Counted from the first letter of the stretch, positions 35,502 through 47,915 are shown. The stretch is 64,000 bases of DNA from Crotophaga sulcirostris (GCA_013397455.1 VYZB01000174.1:175695-239694), one strand, 5' to 3'. A program made the numbers and translations. Notes: generated by a model from the sequence alone, not told the origin.

Positions 35502-35832
35502 ATCCTTGCACCCAACCAGGACAATCTCGTTCTGAGCATCGGCGTCCAGCTTAACGAGCAGAGCAGGTATTGCTTCTGGGTGGCAACCCAAAGCCCATGG
35601 CTCCTCCGCTCCATCGACAGGCTGTGGTGTTCAGGTGTGGAGCAGGATCCTGCCAGTCCAAATTGGAACATGGAATTCATGTAATCACTGCTCACATCCA
35701 TGCTGGGAAATAAATGGGGTTGGGACCCACTTTCAGGTGTTTGGAGGTGGCACGGCACAGCTTGTGTCCACATGGGTCCATCCTCATCCTTCTGCTCCCC
35801 TCTAGACCATGCCAAAAATGTGACAGGGAAAG

Positions 35833-36087
35833 ATCATAAAATAGAATGGTTTGGGTTGGAAAGTAACCTTAAGGATCATACAGGTCCAACCCCCCTGCCA
35901 TGGGCAGGGACACCTCCCACTGGACCAGGCTGCTCAAGACCCCATCCAACCTGGCCTTAAACACATCCAGAGAGGGGGCATCCATGACTTCCTTGAGCAA
36001 CCTGTGCCAGGGTCTCACCACCCTCGTAGTGAAGAATTTCTTCCTAATGTCTAATCTAAATCTACCCCCTTCCAATTTAAAGCCATG
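35833..36087 (-). mobile_element. CR1 copy, 5'-truncated
   Basis: The tail is reduced to ATCATAAAATAGAATGG. The copy stops within the CCAATTTAAAGCCATGA block. Confidence 0.95.
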
Positions 36088-38477
36088 AACAACCTGGACA
36101 TCGCTGGGCAATGCTGACAGCTTTAGCTTGAGGTGACGTGGCTGCTGGGCTTGGAGCTGCAGGCGGGGACTGATCTGGGCTCAGCACGGTCAGGATGGAG
36201 AAGTAGTTGTCATAGGCATTTCCCTGCCACTGAGGTCAGGAAAACTTCTCAAGTGCCTTCTTCCGGAGCAGGGACCGTTTGCTGGTGGATGCAGGTGGTT
36301 TCCTGAGATGGAAGGAAATGCTTGGAAATTCCCTCAGGCAGCCGGACCCTCCATCACCCCATTAATACCACTGGACCCTCCTGCTTCAGGAAAAAGACTC
36401 ATTGAGTCTGAGGTCCCTTGTCCTGTGCAGGGTCCATCACTGGCAGAGGACGGACAAGCAGGGAAGAGCAGGGGGTGGGTAGCAAATGGAGAAGTGGGTT
36501 CAGGCAGATGTGGCCTCAGCGATTGGCAGGGAGAGGGCAGGACTGCTCCTCACCTTTGGTGAGATATGGACCACAGAGAGATGAGGAGGGAGAAAGACAA
36601 AGGAGGGATGTCTTTGGAAAAAAAAAATCTATAAATAGTAAATGAGAACGTTCCATAAACGGGAGACAAACCAGTTTGTTTGAGACATTGTGTGCGTCGG
36701 CTGTACGGTGACTAATGCATGGAAAATGTGATGCCCTGCTGCATGGATGCTGCTGGAGCAACCATGGCTTTGTTCCATGGCCAGGCATCTGCCATGGCTC
36801 TGTTGGGGTTGGGGCATTTCCCAGCAGGGATCAAACTGAGAGCTGTCATGCTCATTGCCTACAGGGACCAAACCAGAACCAGGAGCTGAAGGAGGGGAAG
36901 CAAATTCTCCCTTATCCCTTAGGAGTGCTCCAAGCACATTATCCCACTCATAGAAGGCAGAGGCAGAGAGAGTGAAACGAGCCAGGTGTTTGGTTGCAAC
37001 CTCCACTCATTCAACAAAATCCACCAAAACTGGACAATATGGGCAAGGGGCATGCACGCAAGGTGAGATGAGAGATCCTCCTGGCTCAGAGCCACAGTCT
37101 GTCCCTGGTAGTATCCGTCCATTGGCTGGGACCAACAGGAGCTGCTTGGGAAGAATGCAAGGTGAGGGCCAAGCCAGGGTAATGCTTTCCACATTATATT
37201 CTCTCAGTTTCCGGCAATTTGCTGCTTCGGAACTTCCTGAGCCAGAGGTTGTATCCGTATCTTTCTCTTTAACAGCTCTTGTTAGACTTGTGGAGCAGGG
37301 GTGATCACATGCGAGGTATTTCCTTGGGAAAAAGAGTTCAAAAGCAAGAGCGAGCACTGGAGTAGGCACTTTTCTGCAGCTGTGGTTCAGCCCCAGGGTT
37401 GCTTTAAATATACTTTAAATATAATAAATGCTGTGTGTACAGTGATGTAATCACCCTCCTCCTTCTCCCTGCCGGGTGTCACGTGGAAGACTGAGCAGGA
37501 TTCAGCCATGGGGCCAGTGGGTTTCCACATGAGGCTGCAATACAAAACATCTGGAGAACATCAGCCGTAAAGAGACAGGAATGCTCCAAACTAGGAACAG
37601 GTCCAAACTGCTCTTTGCAAACCCAGACGGTCCCACATGCACACGCGCTGTCTCACCCTGAAGGTCTGCCAGGGCTTCGGGTGGGATTTTGCAATACGTG
37701 CATCCCGTCTGGGGTTTGCAGATGGGAACCAACCCAAGTAGATTTTTGGGGCACGCTTGGTCGCGAATCTATGTGGGTGCTGGAGTTCCCAGCTCCTGTG
37801 ATCTGCCACCCCCTCCGTCTTGCTGGCAGCCCCCTGAGGGTCAGAAGTTTCCAGGATTTTACAGCCCTCCAAGCAACTTTGTTGGAAAGAGAAGATGATT
37901 CCCACCTTACCAGAAGCAGGCGCTTCCCTCTAGCATGTTAATTTAACTTTCAGGTGGTGTGATGGGTCAAAATTCATTGCTGCTTCAGAGGTTTAGAGGG
38001 CAATTTGCTTTTTGGAAAGGTTTTTTTTTTTTCCTTTTGGTGGAAATAGAGATCTTGCAATCAAAGCAGGAGGAAAGAGCTGAGAGCATCTTTATTAAAT
38101 AGTGTCCTTTCCTCAGACCCCTGATCCACTAGGATTGATTTAAAATCAGGCTGGGAAAAGCCTTGGAGCAGCATCTGGAGGGAGAGAGGCTCCTGGTAAA
38201 GCCAGGGACAGCTTTGCATGAGGGGTGATTTCCCAGCAGGGGGAAATAGGAGAAGATCCACTTTTGCGTGGAGGTGATAGGATGCTACATGGTTTGTGGC
38301 ATTGAAAGTATCTCAGGACACAGGTAGACAGGGGTGTGGGATGTCCCCTGTCCCATGGGATGTGGGATGGGAGATGGAGATGATGCGATGCCTGAGGGAC
38401 GGCAGTATCTGGGAGGAATCAGAGGAGAGCTCCTCCACTGGATGACATTAAAGGTCTCTGAGATGACTTCTGAAGTC
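36088..38477. other. Intergenic, no recognised feature
   Basis: About 2.4 kb of unique sequence. A T run lies near 38022-38032. Confidence 0.5.
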
Positions 38478-38954
38478 AGCACAGGAAGGACATGGATCTG
38501 TTGGAGCAGGTTCAGAGGAGGCCACAAAGATGATCAAAGGGATAGAAAACCTCCCATATGAGGACAGGCTGAGAGAGCTGGGCTTGCTCAGCCTAGACAG
38601 GAGAAGGCTGCAGGGTGACCTTAGAGCAGCCTTCAAGTATGTGAAGGGGCTCCAGGAAAGCTGGGGAGGGGCTCTTGATCAGGGAGTGCAGGGATAGGAT
38701 GAGGGGGAACGGTTTAAAGCTGAAGGAGGGGAGATTTAGATGAGATCTCAAGAAGAAATGTTTTCCTGTGAGGGTGGGAGGCACTGGCACAGGTTGCTCA
38801 GAGAAGTGGTGGCTGCCCCATCCCTGGAGGTGTTCAGGACCTGGTTGGATGGGGCTTTGAGCAACCTGATTCAGTGGGAGGTGTCCCTGCCCATGGCAGG
38901 GGTGTTGAAACTGGATGATCCTTAAGATCCTTTCCAACCCAATCCATTCTGTGA
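38478..38954 (+). mobile_element. CR1 copy, about 480 bp with 3' end
   Basis: It starts at AGCACAGGAAGGACATGGAT and ends at CAACCCAATCCATTCTGTGA. The 8-bp tail repeats are lost after one unit. Confidence 0.96.
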
Positions 38955-39654
38955 CCAGAGCTGTTCTGATTACTTAATGATTTTAGAGCTGAGGATGCTG
39001 AATTTGGGACCCAGCACGCTCTTTTGGTGTCCCCTTTACTCTACGTGAAGAGCAGATCCTGCATAGAGTGAGCTTTAGGTAGCAAACACATTGTGCAGAG
39101 CAAATCAGCATTTCTACCCTGAATTAAATGAAAAATAAACAATGAGAAGAAACTAAATCCCCTGGAGTCTCTGCAAGAAATGCCATCTCCAGTCCCTTTC
39201 TCATGGCTACCACTGGCCCCAAGCTAGAGGGGCCAATTAACTTGCCTCTTCCATATCTGCAAAAATCTGGCAAAATGGTCATCAAATGCCCACTCTTGTT
39301 GTGCGCTGATGCGAGGCAGTTGCTTCTCCTCTGAAGTTGCCTTTCAGTTGGAAGTGAGGAAAGTCCCCACCCTTCGTACCAAATGCAGATTTAGCTCCTG
39401 CAAGCACAGGCAGAGCCGTGACTCCTGATACCATCGCATGCCGGTAAAGACAGGGAGCCGGCAAAGCCTTCCCATGGAGCCAGCAGGGCCTGGTCGGGAG
39501 AGCAGGGAGAAGGAAACATTGAATGCATCAGCAGCAGAGGCCACCTGAAATGGCTCTTCTCTAACCCTTCCTCCAACACTTGCTTCTCCGAACGGTTTCT
39601 GGAGGATTGTGGGTCTTGGCCTTTCTCAGAGCTGTGTGCCTTGTGGTTATGGGA
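38955..39654. other. Intergenic spacer
   Basis: Unique sequence with no recognised feature. Confidence 0.5.
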
Positions 39655-40040
39655 AATCACAAAGTACTTTGGATTGGAAGAGACTTTAAAGCCCATCCAG
39701 TTCCACCCCCCCTGCTATGGGCAGGTTCAGGTTGCTCAGAGCCCCATCCAACCTGGGTTTGAACACCTCCAGGGATGGGGCAGCCATGACTTCTCTGGGC
39801 AATCTGTGCCAGGGCCTCACCAACCTCAGAGTGAAGAAATTCTTCCTAAGATCTCATCTAAATCTCCCCTCTTTCCACTTAAAAACATTTCTCCTTGTCC
39901 GATCCCTGCTCTCCCTGGTCAAGAACAACTCCCCAGTGTCTGTGTTGACCCCTTTCAATACTGGATGGCTGCTGTAAGGTCTCTCTGGTGTCTTTTCTTC
40001 TCCAGACTAAACAAACCCAACTACCTCAGCCTGTACCCTG
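39655..40040 (-). mobile_element. CR1 copy, about 385 bp
   Basis: It runs from AATCACAAAGTACTTTGGAT to CTACCTCAGCCTGTACCCTG. A deletion removes the GGACACCTCCCA block after GCTATGGGCAGG. Confidence 0.94.
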
Positions 40041-43000
40041 AAATATTGCCCCTGTTTATAGGAAGAGGCACTCCTTGCTCTGAGCACCTTCTAGGTCTGG
40101 CTGCTCCCCTTCCTGGCATGCAAGGAGGGAGCTGAGGACTTGCTGGGTCAGCAAATTCTGCCCACAGGTCATTTCTAACAGATTTTATTCTTGCTGCGCC
40201 TCCTCATTGGACCTAGACATGAAAGCACCTTGCAAAGATGGTGTTACACTGGCGGCAGCACGATGCACTGGTCACCCTGACCATCCAAGCTGAGCTTCTT
40301 GGTCTGCCTTTACACTCTGATGGGATTTTGCAGCTTCCAGTGCCATCCTGACCTCCTTGTACCAAAGCAGGTTGACAAGGAACTTCCCGTGCCACCTATA
40401 GACAACAGCTCTGATGCTCCTGCAACACCCTGTGCAGCCGTGGGGGGAACCGGGGGTATTTTGGGTGGTTGGCATCATTATCATGTAGGGACTTGGAAAT
40501 TTTTGGGATTGAGTGTGGGAGGGTGGTGGGAAGTGTCAGAGCTGGGTTTGCAACGTGAGACATCTTGTTACTCTGCGCCATGGGAAATGATCCTGAGCGA
40601 TCTCCACGGAGCCATCTGGCCCTGTAACAGGAGAAGGTTAGCTCCTTGTTGGGGATTAAAGCTCCTCACGCAGCAGTAAATCAGTGTGCAATGACCAAGG
40701 TAAAAATGGCAATGGATGAGGAGGGGATCCAAAGCCTTAATTAAGGTGGTTACACAAGGAGGGGATCGATGATGTCGGCATCCCTTGCTTTGCACCGATT
40801 GGGGCAAGAGAATGAGTAAAGACTTAAGAGCCTGAATGCACCCCAAAATCATCCAATGCTCACAGAGAAACACTGGCTGGGAGCTCTCTGGCTGAGCTGC
40901 ATCTCTGTGCCTCAGTGCCCCAGGTGTGGATGAAAGCCCTTGATGGGGATTTCCTTGCTCTTGGGTGGGCTTGGAGCTTCCTAGACAGGGAGCTGGAGGG
41001 ATGCACAAGGGGTTTTCTCCACTCTGTTATGAAATCCTCCTGCAAACACCTCTCCAGCAGGAGAAATCCCAGCCCAGAAGCACCTTCACAAAGTGGCAGT
41101 CATGCCAGAAAAGGGCTTCACCTCTCTTCCCACTCTTGTAGGGTCTTGTAGGGCAGGTGTGGCACCGGGCCTCTCCCCATAAACCCTCTCTGCATTTACC
41201 ATCCAGAAAAATGAGGAGACTGGAAGAACTGGTGCTCAGCAATTGGAGTAATTTCTGGGCGTAGGGGAACCCAGCAAGCCATGTGTCCACCCCTGTGATG
41301 TCATTGCCTGTCACTGAGCTAATTGGGATGACAAGGCTTCACTGGATCTCCTCTTCCCGGGCGGTGCTGGGAGCAGCCCAGAGAAGCTGTCACTTGTGTG
41401 ATGCTCAGTCCTGCCCCTGCAGTGTTTATTTCTGAGCTTCATGACATCCTGAAAGCAAGCTAATCCTCTTTTAATAGGTGGGGAAACTGAGGCACGGCCT
41501 GCTGGGGTGACCAGAGACATCCGGCTTTGTTATGTTGTCCTTCTCAGGGGACTGAGTGATGGTCTTTCACGCTGCCCTTGGGAACATAGGGGGAAAAGAT
41601 CAGCATCACCCAAGGGAAATGGTGGGACACCGTCACATGGAGAGGAGAGAGCAGTAGGCCCTGGAAAACATGTTGCAACTACCCCAGAGTTGGAGAAATC
41701 AAGGTTAGAGCTTTGACTTGAACTGGAGATCAATATTACCTCTGCAGAGCAGGGCTGGGAGATCTGCAGCTCAATGCAGTGTTGTTCCGAGGCCTTGAGA
41801 GAGGCCAATCTCACTGGGTTGACCCCAAAAAATTGGGATGTGTCCCCAGACTTTTGACGTTGGTGTTGGGCAGTTGTGTTGGGTGATGTTGCTCAGCATT
41901 TGGCCAAAGTCCATCTTGAATCTGGGTGCTGCAGCAGAGCCGCCTTGGGGGAGCTCCAGAAGATGCTCTTCATCAGCTACCCCACCAGCCCTAGCGAGAC
42001 CTAGGAGAGCTCATAATGCTCTTCCAACCAAGGGCTTTCTTGAGGTTTTAAACCCAAGGTTTTAAGCTGAGCATCTTTGGGATTATTTACGATCAATGGA
42101 GAAAGCTGGTCCCAAGGAGGAGACACCTGTCTGTATTCATGTAACCAGTGTCCTGTTTTGTGCACGAGTGAGGAGCATTTGACCTGGGCAATGCTTCATA
42201 TGCATCTTGGCTGGATGCCTGTCCCGTAAAACTGGGATACCTCACATCCAGCTGGCAAGCCAGTAGGGTCCTTTGGCTCAACTGGACTTGGCTCCAGCTC
42301 TGAAACTTCAGCCTCGTCCCTTCTGAAAACCTACTCTTCTCTCTAGAAGGAATTTGCTGGATAAACCTCAGGTCTCGTATCTTTTTATAGCTCTGGGTGA
42401 AGAAATTTGAGACACGTTGTGAAAATCCCCACGGGAGAGAAAAGGGGTCCAGATGCTCGGTTGGATGGTCCATATGAGGGTGGCAGGAGACACGGGGCTG
42501 AGGTTCCCCTCTGAAGACACCACAGGGTGGGAGACCAACAGTGGTTCTGCTGCCACTTGCCCCTTTTTTTGGAGGGGGGATGACCTCTTCCTCAGGGCCA
42601 GCAGCTCCGTCTGTCCATCCTGTACCCATGCCAGGCTGGAGGCCACTGGCACAGCTGCGAGGAGGGAGGAGGGGAGTGGGGAGCCAGGATTTGGGGGATC
42701 TATTTCCATCTCTGCCCTTGACGCAGCGTGGAGCCCTGGACACCCCCAGGTGTTATGTAACCACCTGGCATCAAAACACCGACGTCAGAGTCTTTAATTA
42801 GCAGTGGGGCAGTGGGAAGGTGTTTCAGAGATGCTGTGGGTGGTGGCCATGCCACCGGGTCCCCCTCCCTGGGACTGGAGTGTGGTCTGCAAAGGGCAAG
42901 GCACCACTGTGCCCCTCAGGCCCCTGAAAGCACCCAGTGGATGGTGCAGATGACCAAACAACGTGTCCCCAACAGGCATGGGGTGCCCTTGGGGACTAGA

Positions 43001-43109
43001 GGAGCTTTATTCCTTTCCTTTTTTTTTTTTTTACCTGTGGTTTGTCTTGGTGATTCCCAAAGCCAGTGGTGGGTCTTCACATTTCATGGGCAATGCCAAA
43101 TCAGGGAGC
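40041..43109. other. Intergenic, no recognised feature
   Basis: About 3.1 kb without a recognised repeat or exon, apart from a T run at about 43019-43033. Confidence 0.5.
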
Positions 43110-43320
43110 AGGGCTGCCATTCAGCAGGATGGAGAATGAGGCCAACAGGACCCTCCTGAAGTTCAGCAAAGGCCAATGTCACATCCTGGGACAGACTGGA
43201 CACCTGAAGAGCAGAACCTGGGGCCACTGTCAAGCCCATGTCTGGAGACCATGTCCCATTTTGGGCTTCTCAGACCAAGAGAGACCTTGGTATACTGGGG
43301 CCAGCCCAGCAGACCAACCA
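43110..43320 (+). mobile_element. CR1 fragment, end of reverse-transcriptase frame
   Basis: The blocks GAGGCCAACAGGACCCTCCT, AAGTTCAGCAAAGGCCAATG and CAGACCAAGAGAGACCTTGG correspond to the C-terminal part of the CR1 second reading frame and the start of its 3' UTR. It may be the same insertion as 43493-43664. Confidence 0.75.
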
Positions 43321-43492
43321 CACTGGCTGGCATGTGCTCAGCATCAGACTGTTTTCTCAGTGGGAGGGAATAGGAAAGCCACAGCTGACCTCAGCTGGGA
43401 GAAGAGGTCATCATTGCTGCCAATATTCACTCTAAGGCAGCCACGAGCAAATTCTACCTATTTGCATACTGAGATCTCTTTGTTTATTGAGA

Positions 43493-43664
43493 TATTGGCA
43501 CTGGAACAGGCTGCCCAGGAAGGTGGCTGAGTCACCATCCCTGGAGGTGTTTAAAAGTTGGGTAGATGAGTTCCTCAGGGATATGGTTTAGGAAGTGGAC
43601 AGGTGTGGATGGACTCGATGATCTCAAAGGTCTTTTCCAACCAGATAATTCTATGATTCTATAA
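43493..43664 (+). mobile_element. CR1 3' end with tail
   Basis: TTGGCACTGGAACAGGCTGC through GATCTCAAAGGTCTTTTCCA to the tail ATTCTATGATTCTATAATTA. Confidence 0.93.
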
Positions 43665-44118
43665 TTAATGCTTCCCAGTGTCTTAGGAGGGCTACCCTGG
43701 TTGCTGTGCCCAAACCCACCAAGAACTGAACATTTTCTTCTCTGCTTGGAACAAAACACTCGCAACACTGGGCAGAATTAAGCCCCAGAGGAGAGAAGAT
43801 ATTGGTTCCCAGTGGGTCATTTAGGATCACCTGCTCTGTGGCTGCAGCAGGGTGGTGCACACCCATGAGTAAGGCACACACAGCCTCAAGTTTGATCACT
43901 CACATCACGGTGATCTTATTTTGAAACAACTGGTAATGTTTTATTCCCCATCAGTCCTTGTCAAAAATAACAGAGCTCATCTCATTCTGCAGCTCAGCTT
44001 GGCTTTTATGCTTCTTCGTGAGAAGGAATATTTCTTTGAGATGTGGTTCAGACAGGACATTTTTGGCATAATCAGGCTTTTACTTTGGCATTCATCATTC
44101 CTAGACTTCTATTATGCC
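43665..44118. other. Intergenic spacer
   Basis: Unique sequence between two CR1 copies. Confidence 0.45.
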
Positions 44119-44342
44119 ATCCAGAGGGAGCTGGACAGACTGGAGAGGTGGGCTTGTGTGAACCTCATGAAGTTCAACAAGACCAGGTGCAAGATCCTAC
44201 ACCTGGAGGTGTTCAAGGCCAGGTTGGATGGGGCTTTGAGCCCCCTGATCCAGTGGGAGGTGTCCCTGCCCATGGCAGGGGCGTTGGAACTGGGTGATCT
44301 TTAAAGATCCCTTCCTACCCAAACCATTCCATGATTCTATGA
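44119..44342 (+). mobile_element. CR1 copy with internal deletion
   Basis: ATCCAGAGGGAGCTGGACAG to AAGATCCTACACCTGG is the end of the reverse-transcriptase frame. At 44202-44208 it continues directly as AGGTGTTCAAGGCCAGGTTG of the distal 3' UTR. CCTGG occurs at both ends of the missing piece. The tail ATTCCATGATTCTATGAT is well kept. Confidence 0.93.
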
Positions 44343-45150
44343 TTTGCCCTGGAAATGCCCTGCAAAGCGTGTTGCGGGAATGCTGGGTTCAAGGTGCTGG
44401 GCTGTTTCCACTTCCTTGGCTCTCCAGGCTCCCCACTTTCTGCTGAAAACCACGGCCCCATGGTGAGCCCAGAGGGACATTGTCTGCTGTGGTCAAAGCA
44501 TCTGATGGTGGATGCAAGGAAACTTGTGTGGAGATGGCAGGGACTCTCCAGTGATGGGGCTATGACCATTCTGTGGTCACAGAAAGTAGCTGGGCGGGCA
44601 GTAACATCTGGAAATGCACGAGGTGACTCAGCAAAACATCCACCCACCGTGTTCTGAGGGGTCCAGGGAACACATGTGGGCCCAGGGAACACGTGTGGGC
44701 TGATCCCATGTGAAATCTGAGTTATTGGTCTCCGAAGGGGCTGCCTTTGCTTGGGATGTGAAGGTTGCTGAGAGCTGGGGATTCTGAGCTTGTGATTTAG
44801 ACTTGAGTGGTGTGGGTTGCCTGGGCGCTGATGGGATCCCTTGATCCAGGTTTCCAAAGCTGGATCTCAGTGATTTCCAGACTGCAGCGGGTGGCCTGGG
44901 ACATTGTCATCCTCTAGTGGCTATAGCCAGAAACACAACAGAGCTGGTGAGGAGGAGATGTCTCTGGAGCTGCAATCCCTGTGCAGGGTATGTGGCTTTT
45001 CTCTGTAAAGGTGGGCACGTGGGGTTGGTAGGACCACCACAGATGCTCCCCTTTCCCCTTGCCCCGTCAGGCTGGGGACAGCTTTTCTTGCCTGCAAACA
45101 GTTCAGTGTCCACAGAATTGCCACTAAGCTTTGGAAACCTGTATTGAAAA
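44343..45150. other. Intergenic spacer
   Basis: Unique sequence. It contains a local duplication of GGGAACACRTGTGGGC at about 44666-44700. Confidence 0.5.
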
Positions 45151-45600
45151 TCCATGGGCAGGGACACCTCCCACCAGACCAGGCTGCACAAGGCCCCATC
45201 CAACCTGGCCTTGAACACGTCCAGGGATGGAACATCCACAACTTCCCCGGGGCAACCTGTGCCAGTGCCTTACCACCCTCATTGTGAAGAAGAATCACCT
45301 GTTTCCTAATGTCTGATCTAAATCTTACCCCTTCCAATTTAAAGCCATTCCCCCTCCTCCTATCACTACTTACACTTCTAAAAAGTCCCTTCCCAGCTTT
45401 CTGTAGCCCCGTCAGGTATTGGAAGGCTGCTCTAAGGTCTCTCCGGAGCCTTCTCTTCTCCCAGCTGACCAACTCCAACTCTCTCAACCTGTCCTGATAG
45501 GAGAGGTGCTCCAGCCCTTGGATCATCTTCACGCCTCCTCTGGGCCTGTTCAGGTGGGGTCTCATGAGAGTGGACTAGAGGGGGAGAATCACCTCCCTTG
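45151..45600 (-). mobile_element. CR1 copy lacking its 3' tail
   Basis: It starts abruptly at CCATGGGCAGGGACACCTCC, so about 60 bases of the 3' terminus are missing. It extends to GAGTGGACTAGAGGGGGAGA, with a further internal gap after TGGGCCTGTTC. Confidence 0.93.
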
Positions 45601-46169
45601 ACATGTGGTGGGAAACATCTCTGGAGGTTCATGTCTGGGCGGAGCAGAACAGGTGACTGTTGATGTTCAGCAGTTGGGGGCATGCTCTGCACAGGAAACC
45701 AGAATCTCAGTGCAGTGATGGGAGGGAGAGTGGCAGGAGCAAGGAGACAGAAGACAGATTTCTGTAGAAGAGAGCCTTAAAGCAGATAAGTACTTTTTTT
45801 CATTTAAAAAGGACCCAACATGGGGCTAGGACTTGAACCAAATCTCATCAAACTGTGGTGGGGACACAAGCATCACAGGGCCTGTGACATAGCTGGCACA
45901 GGATATTTGCTTTGCATCCTGACAGTCCCATTTCCCCTGCCTTCCTTCCTCTCCCAGAAACGGTTCCTTCTTGCTGCAGGATTTCCTGCAGCGACGGACA
46001 CAGCTACAACAAACTTCCACTCAGGCACGGATGGAGAGGGATATGGGAATCAGGACTGACCGTGCCTCCCTGCAGGTGATGCTCATGCCCAGGGCTGGTG
46101 TTGCATCTTCTGGCTCCTTGGTGGGACATACAGACACTTGGTGTGAATGTTGGAATTGTCCTGTGTAAG
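45601..46169. other. Intergenic spacer
   Basis: Unique sequence with no recognised feature. Confidence 0.45.
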
Positions 46170-46228
46170 AATAGGAGTTGGACTCAATGATACTTGTGGG
46201 TCCCTTCCAACTCAAGTCACTCTATGCC
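46170..46228 (+). mobile_element. CR1 3' terminus, about 58 bp
   Basis: AATAGGAGTTGGACTCAATG, CTTGTGGGTCCCTTCCAACT and CACTCTATG form the 3' end of a CR1 subfamily that reads CTTGTGGGTCC instead of CTCAAAGGTC. Confidence 0.85.
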
Positions 46229-46276
46229 CATTGCTGGATGTGCCTTTTGGGATGCTGACTCTGCTTCTCTCTGTGA

Positions 46277-46555
46277 GCGTTGGTCTCTTCTCCCAAGTGA
46301 CAGGTCATAGGACGAGAGGGAATGGCCACAAGCTGCACCAGGGGAGGTTCAGACTAGACATTAGGAAAAGTTTCTTCACTGAAAGGGGGTTTGTCAATGG
46401 AAGAAGCTGCCCAGGGCGGTGGTGGAGTCAGCATTGCTGGAGGTGTTTAAAGGATGGGCAGATGAGTTTCTTAGGGATCTGGTTTAGTAGTGCACAGGTA
46501 CAATTGGACTCGATGATCTCAAAGGTCTTTTCCAATCAGGCAATTCTATGATTCT
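46277..46555 (+). mobile_element. CR1 copy, 3' UTR
   Basis: GCGTTGGTCTCTTCTCCCAA through CTGAAAGGGGGTTTGTCAAT to the tail GGCAATTCTATGATTCT. Confidence 0.95.
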
Positions 46556-46730
46556 CTCCCCTATCCAAGAGTAAAAACGTTTGAAAACTTACCCCATTCT
46601 TGAATTTTAGTGCAAACTCAAAACACAGTTTGAAAATTTCGTAGAAATCCTATCTCTTCACACCAGAAACTTCTTTTTGTTTTTTTGTTGCATCCTTGTG
46701 CAAAGTGATCCTGGTCTGGGAAAGGATTGC

Positions 46731-46990
46731 TGGGCTGGTTTTGGCTGGGGTAGAGTTGTTTTCTTTGTAGGAGCTGGTATGGGGCTGTGTTTTGGATTTA
46801 TGCTGGAAACAGTGTTGATAACACAGGGATATTTTAGTTACTGTGCTCCCACAGAGTCAAGGTCTTTTCTGCTCCACACCCTGCCCCAACAGTGAGTGCT
46901 GGGGTGCACAATGATTTTGGAGGGGACTTGGTCAGAACAGCTGAGTCCAACTGACCAAAAGGGTTATTCCGTACCATTGATTATTTGATG
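46731..46990 (+). mobile_element. Solo ERV LTR, left part
   Basis: TGGGCTGGTTTTGGCTGGGG, TGGTATGGGGCTGTGTTTTG and AACAGTGTTGATAACACAGG match the start of a common avian ERV LTR (ERVL/ERVK-like; exact family not resolvable by eye). No internal gag, pol or env sequence is present, so it is a solo LTR left after recombination. It is interrupted at TTGATG by a CR1. Confidence 0.82.
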
Positions 46991-47636
46991 AGAAGCTCGA
47001 CATGACCCAGCAATGTGCACTCGCAACCCAGAAGGCAAATCATATCCTGGGCTGCATCAAAGAAGCGTGGCCAGCAGGGTGAGGGAGGGGATTCTCCCCC
47101 TTTACTCCACTCTCGTGAGACCCCACCTGGAGTACCATGTCCGGATCTGGAATCCCCAACCTAAAAAAGATATGGAACAGTTGGGATGGATCCAGAGGAG
47201 GCCACAAAGATGATCCAAGGGCTGGAGCACCTTTGCTATGAGGACAGGCTGAGAGAGTTGGGGTTGTTTGACCTGGAGAAGAGAAGGCTCCAGGGAGACC
47301 TTAGAGCAGCCTTCCAGTACCTGAAAGGGCTCCAGGAAAGCTGGGGAGGGACTTTTTCCAACGGCCTATAGTGATAGGATGAGGGGGGATGGTTTAAATA
47401 GGAAGGGGGAAGATTTAGATTAGATATTAGGAAGAAATTCTTCACGATGAGGGTGGGTAGGCCGTGGCACAGGTTGCGCAGGGGAGTTGTGGCTGCCCCA
47501 TCCCTGGAGGTGTTCAAGGTCTGGCTGAATGGGTCTTTGAGCAGCCTGGTCTGGTGGGAAGTGTCCCTGCCCATGGCAAGGGGTTTGGAACTGGATGGCC
47601 TTTAAGGTTCCAGCGCAAACCATTGTATGGTTCTAC
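46991..47636 (+). mobile_element. CR1 copy nested in the LTR, about 645 bp
   Basis: It starts at AGAAGCTCGACATGACCCAG near the end of the reverse-transcriptase frame and runs to the worn tail ACCATTGTATGGTTCTA. TTGATG is found at both junctions (46985-46990 and 47637-47642). This is either a 6-bp target duplication or microhomology with the CR1 text GATGAGAAGC. Confidence 0.95.
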
Positions 47637-47653
47637 TTGATGTCATGCTCTGC

Positions 47654-47660
47654 GATAAAA
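47654..47660 (+). promoter_or_regulatory. LTR TATA-like box
   Basis: GATAAAA in the position where avian ERV LTRs of this type carry a TATA box. It is the core promoter remnant of a noncoding, degraded LTR. Confidence 0.45.
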
Positions 47661-47830
47661 GCCGGTGGAAGAAGGAGGAAGGGAGAATGTTCAGCGTCAT
47701 TCTGTTTGTCTTCCCAAAGAACTGTTAATGGAGCCCTGATTTCCTGGAGATGGATAAACGCTTGCTGATGAGAAGTAATGAATTAATTCCTTGTTTTGCT
47801 GTGCTTGTGTGTGTGGCTTTTGCTTCACCC

Positions 47831-47915
47831 GTTAAACTGTCTTTATCTCAATCCATGAGTTTTCAACCTTTTGAGTCACCTGTTAAACTGTCTTTATCTC
47901 AACCCACGAGTTTTT
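47831..47915 (+). repeat. 51-bp-period duplication inside the LTR
   Basis: GTTAAACTGTCTTTATCTCA at 47831 recurs at 47882, followed each time by a CCCAYGAGTTTT-type block. Other LTRs of this type have this block once. Confidence 0.88.

Larger units (their letters stand above)
32622..35832. other. Intergenic region with scattered exon-like ORF segments
   Basis: There is no CR1 in 3.2 kb, the longest gap of this part of the window apart from 60.4-63.6 kb. Several plus-strand open segments with splice-like edges lie at 33.7-35.6 kb. No gene is recognised. Confidence 0.35.
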
